Source: JAAFIP01 sp043747295 (GTDB lineage Bacteria; Pseudomonadota; Gammaproteobacteria; Burkholderiales; Burkholderiaceae_C). Taken from it: a DNA stretch of 14,154 bases. Shown one piece after another: positions 13,523 through 14,154 of the stretch. The stretch's first letter is position 1; each line of letters opens with the position of its first letter. The notes below the pieces were generated by a model, which had not been told where the DNA came from, did no database searches, and worked only from the letters and a program-made list of their open reading frames with translations. The DNA is taken from contig JAYTPK010000259.1 of assembly GCA_043747295.1 (NCBI GenBank), positions 1 through 14,154 on the forward strand, written 5' to 3'. The position numbers and the translations under genes were made by a program.

Positions 13523-13553
13523 AAAAAAACCGCTCTAACCCAGCGGTTTTTTT
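13523..13553. terminator. Strong bidirectional intrinsic terminator shared by clpP and the DUF1853 gene
   Basis: Seven As plus CCGCT (13523-13534), a 7-nt loop CTAACCC, then AGCGG plus seven Ts (13542-13553) make a textbook terminator in both directions. The TAA stop of the minus-strand gene (13552-13554) is part of the T/A tract. Confidence 0.9.
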
Positions 13554-14154
13554 ATGCCGCTGGTGGCCTGATAAAAAATCTGCGCACTTCGCTGCGCGCC
13601 TGACCGCCTGGTGGCCCGTCTAGCGTCGCATCTAGCTGCGCCACCATCAGCGCGTCATGGGTGCGCCCCGAACTAGCCCACTCGGTTTGCAAATACACAG
13701 CCATCGCATCACGCTGTAGCACCACAGTTTGGCTACTCAGCTGCGCAAGGTCGGCCAAAAGTGCCATCCAATGCAGGCGCGGTAAAAATGCGTACTCTGC
13801 GTGTGGCAATGTTGCAAAGTCAGCTGCATTAACCCACCAGCCTTGGCCGTGCTCTGGGTGCAGGGCCTCGCAGCGGGGTACCTTGTGGCCCCAGCGGTAG
13901 AACATCCAGCCGCGCGTGTAGGCCTGTGGTTGCCAATCGTTTGCATCCCATGGTGCAGGTAAAGTGTGGCTCTGCGCACGGGTTAGCTGGTTAGCAAACA
14001 GCTTGTGCCATTTGTGCGCCAAAGTTTCAACACCGTTGGGGCCAATAAAGTCGGCTGGTGTAGCCGTCTCGCCTGTGGCAGTGCACAGAAAAAATTTAAC
14101 TGCCAGCTCCCAGTGTAAAAATTTTTCAGCTTGCGGTTGCTGCTGTGTTTGCAG
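13552..14154 (-). CDS. DUF1853-family protein (5' end outside window)
   Basis: The minus-strand frame is open from the window edge to a TAA at 13552 (200 codons seen). HWELAVKFFL near its visible N-terminus, FIGPNGVETLAHKWHKL and a C-terminal part with GWMFYRWG and HGQGWWV match the uncharacterised DUF1853 family. The true start lies beyond the window; an internal TTG at 14022 would cut off the conserved ELAVKF segment and should not be used. ELAVK resembles the E-x-K end of nuclease-like folds, but this is only a suggestion. It converges on clpP and shares its terminator. Confidence 0.75.
   Translation of the reverse strand: MQTQQQPQAEKFLHWELAVKFFLCTATGETATPADFIGPNGVETLAHKWHKLFANQLTRAQSHTLPAPWDANDWQPQAYTRGWMFYRWGHKVPRCEALHPEHGQGWWVNAADFATLPHAEYAFLPRLHWMALLADLAQLSSQTVVLQRDAMAVYLQTEWASSGRTHDALMVAQLDATLDGPPGGQARSEVRRFFIRPPAA

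Overview
The window reads as chromosomal DNA of a betaproteobacterium, order Burkholderiales, most likely family Comamonadaceae. This rests on the protein sequences (TctB-family transporter subunit, AscD-like ferredoxin reductase, GMC oxidoreductase, TsaD, a LivK-like binding protein), on the tRNA-Leu/tig/clpP block, and on short interspersed repeats ending in ATAGC. Thirteen protein genes and one tRNA gene can be supported. Two of the protein genes run off the window ends.

Layout. Positions 1-415 (minus) hold the start of a TctB-family transporter subunit. Positions 525-3598 (minus) are a tight three-gene unit, in transcription order: a family 6 UDG-type hypoxanthine-DNA glycosylase, a spermidine-synthase-like protein, and a GspE/PilB-type ATPase. 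The first junction is TAA directly followed by ATG; the second is an ATGA overlap. Positions 3599-3889 have no convincing gene but are full of structure: a 43-bp repeat, a long inverted repeat and a terminator-like hairpin. A 2Fe-2S/FAD reductase (3890-4927, minus) is divergent from an atypical SDR (5008-5940, plus). Then come a GMC oxidoreductase (6104-7714) and tsaD (7748-8821). After a 627-bp stretch without a recognisable gene there is hsp20 (9449-9805, minus), divergent from an orphan branched-chain amino-acid-type binding protein (9919-11223, plus). tRNA-Leu(UAG), tig and clpP follow on the plus strand. A bidirectional terminator separates clpP from a convergent DUF1853 gene that leaves the window; clpX is not beside clpP.

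The most unusual signal is a 43-bp repeat present five times without gaps (3404-3446, 3677-3719, 7947-7989, 9105-9147, 10001-10043). Two copies are intergenic. Three lie in-frame inside conserved genes: the glycosylase, tsaD and the binding protein, always in the same orientation relative to the coding strand. The tsaD and binding-protein copies are identical over 30 bp and encode the same peptide, VQASTTQAA. In the binding protein this peptide supplies the likely signal-peptide cleavage region. Compared with the glycosylase copy, these two share four base changes, all of them amino-acid changing in the frame used. This looks like a small mobile or converting element that can donate protein segments, comparable in principle to palindromic elements known inside Rickettsia genes. 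The second notable signal is a 26-bp inverted repeat (3765-3790 / 3821-3846) whose only three mismatches are G-U pairs in plus-strand RNA.
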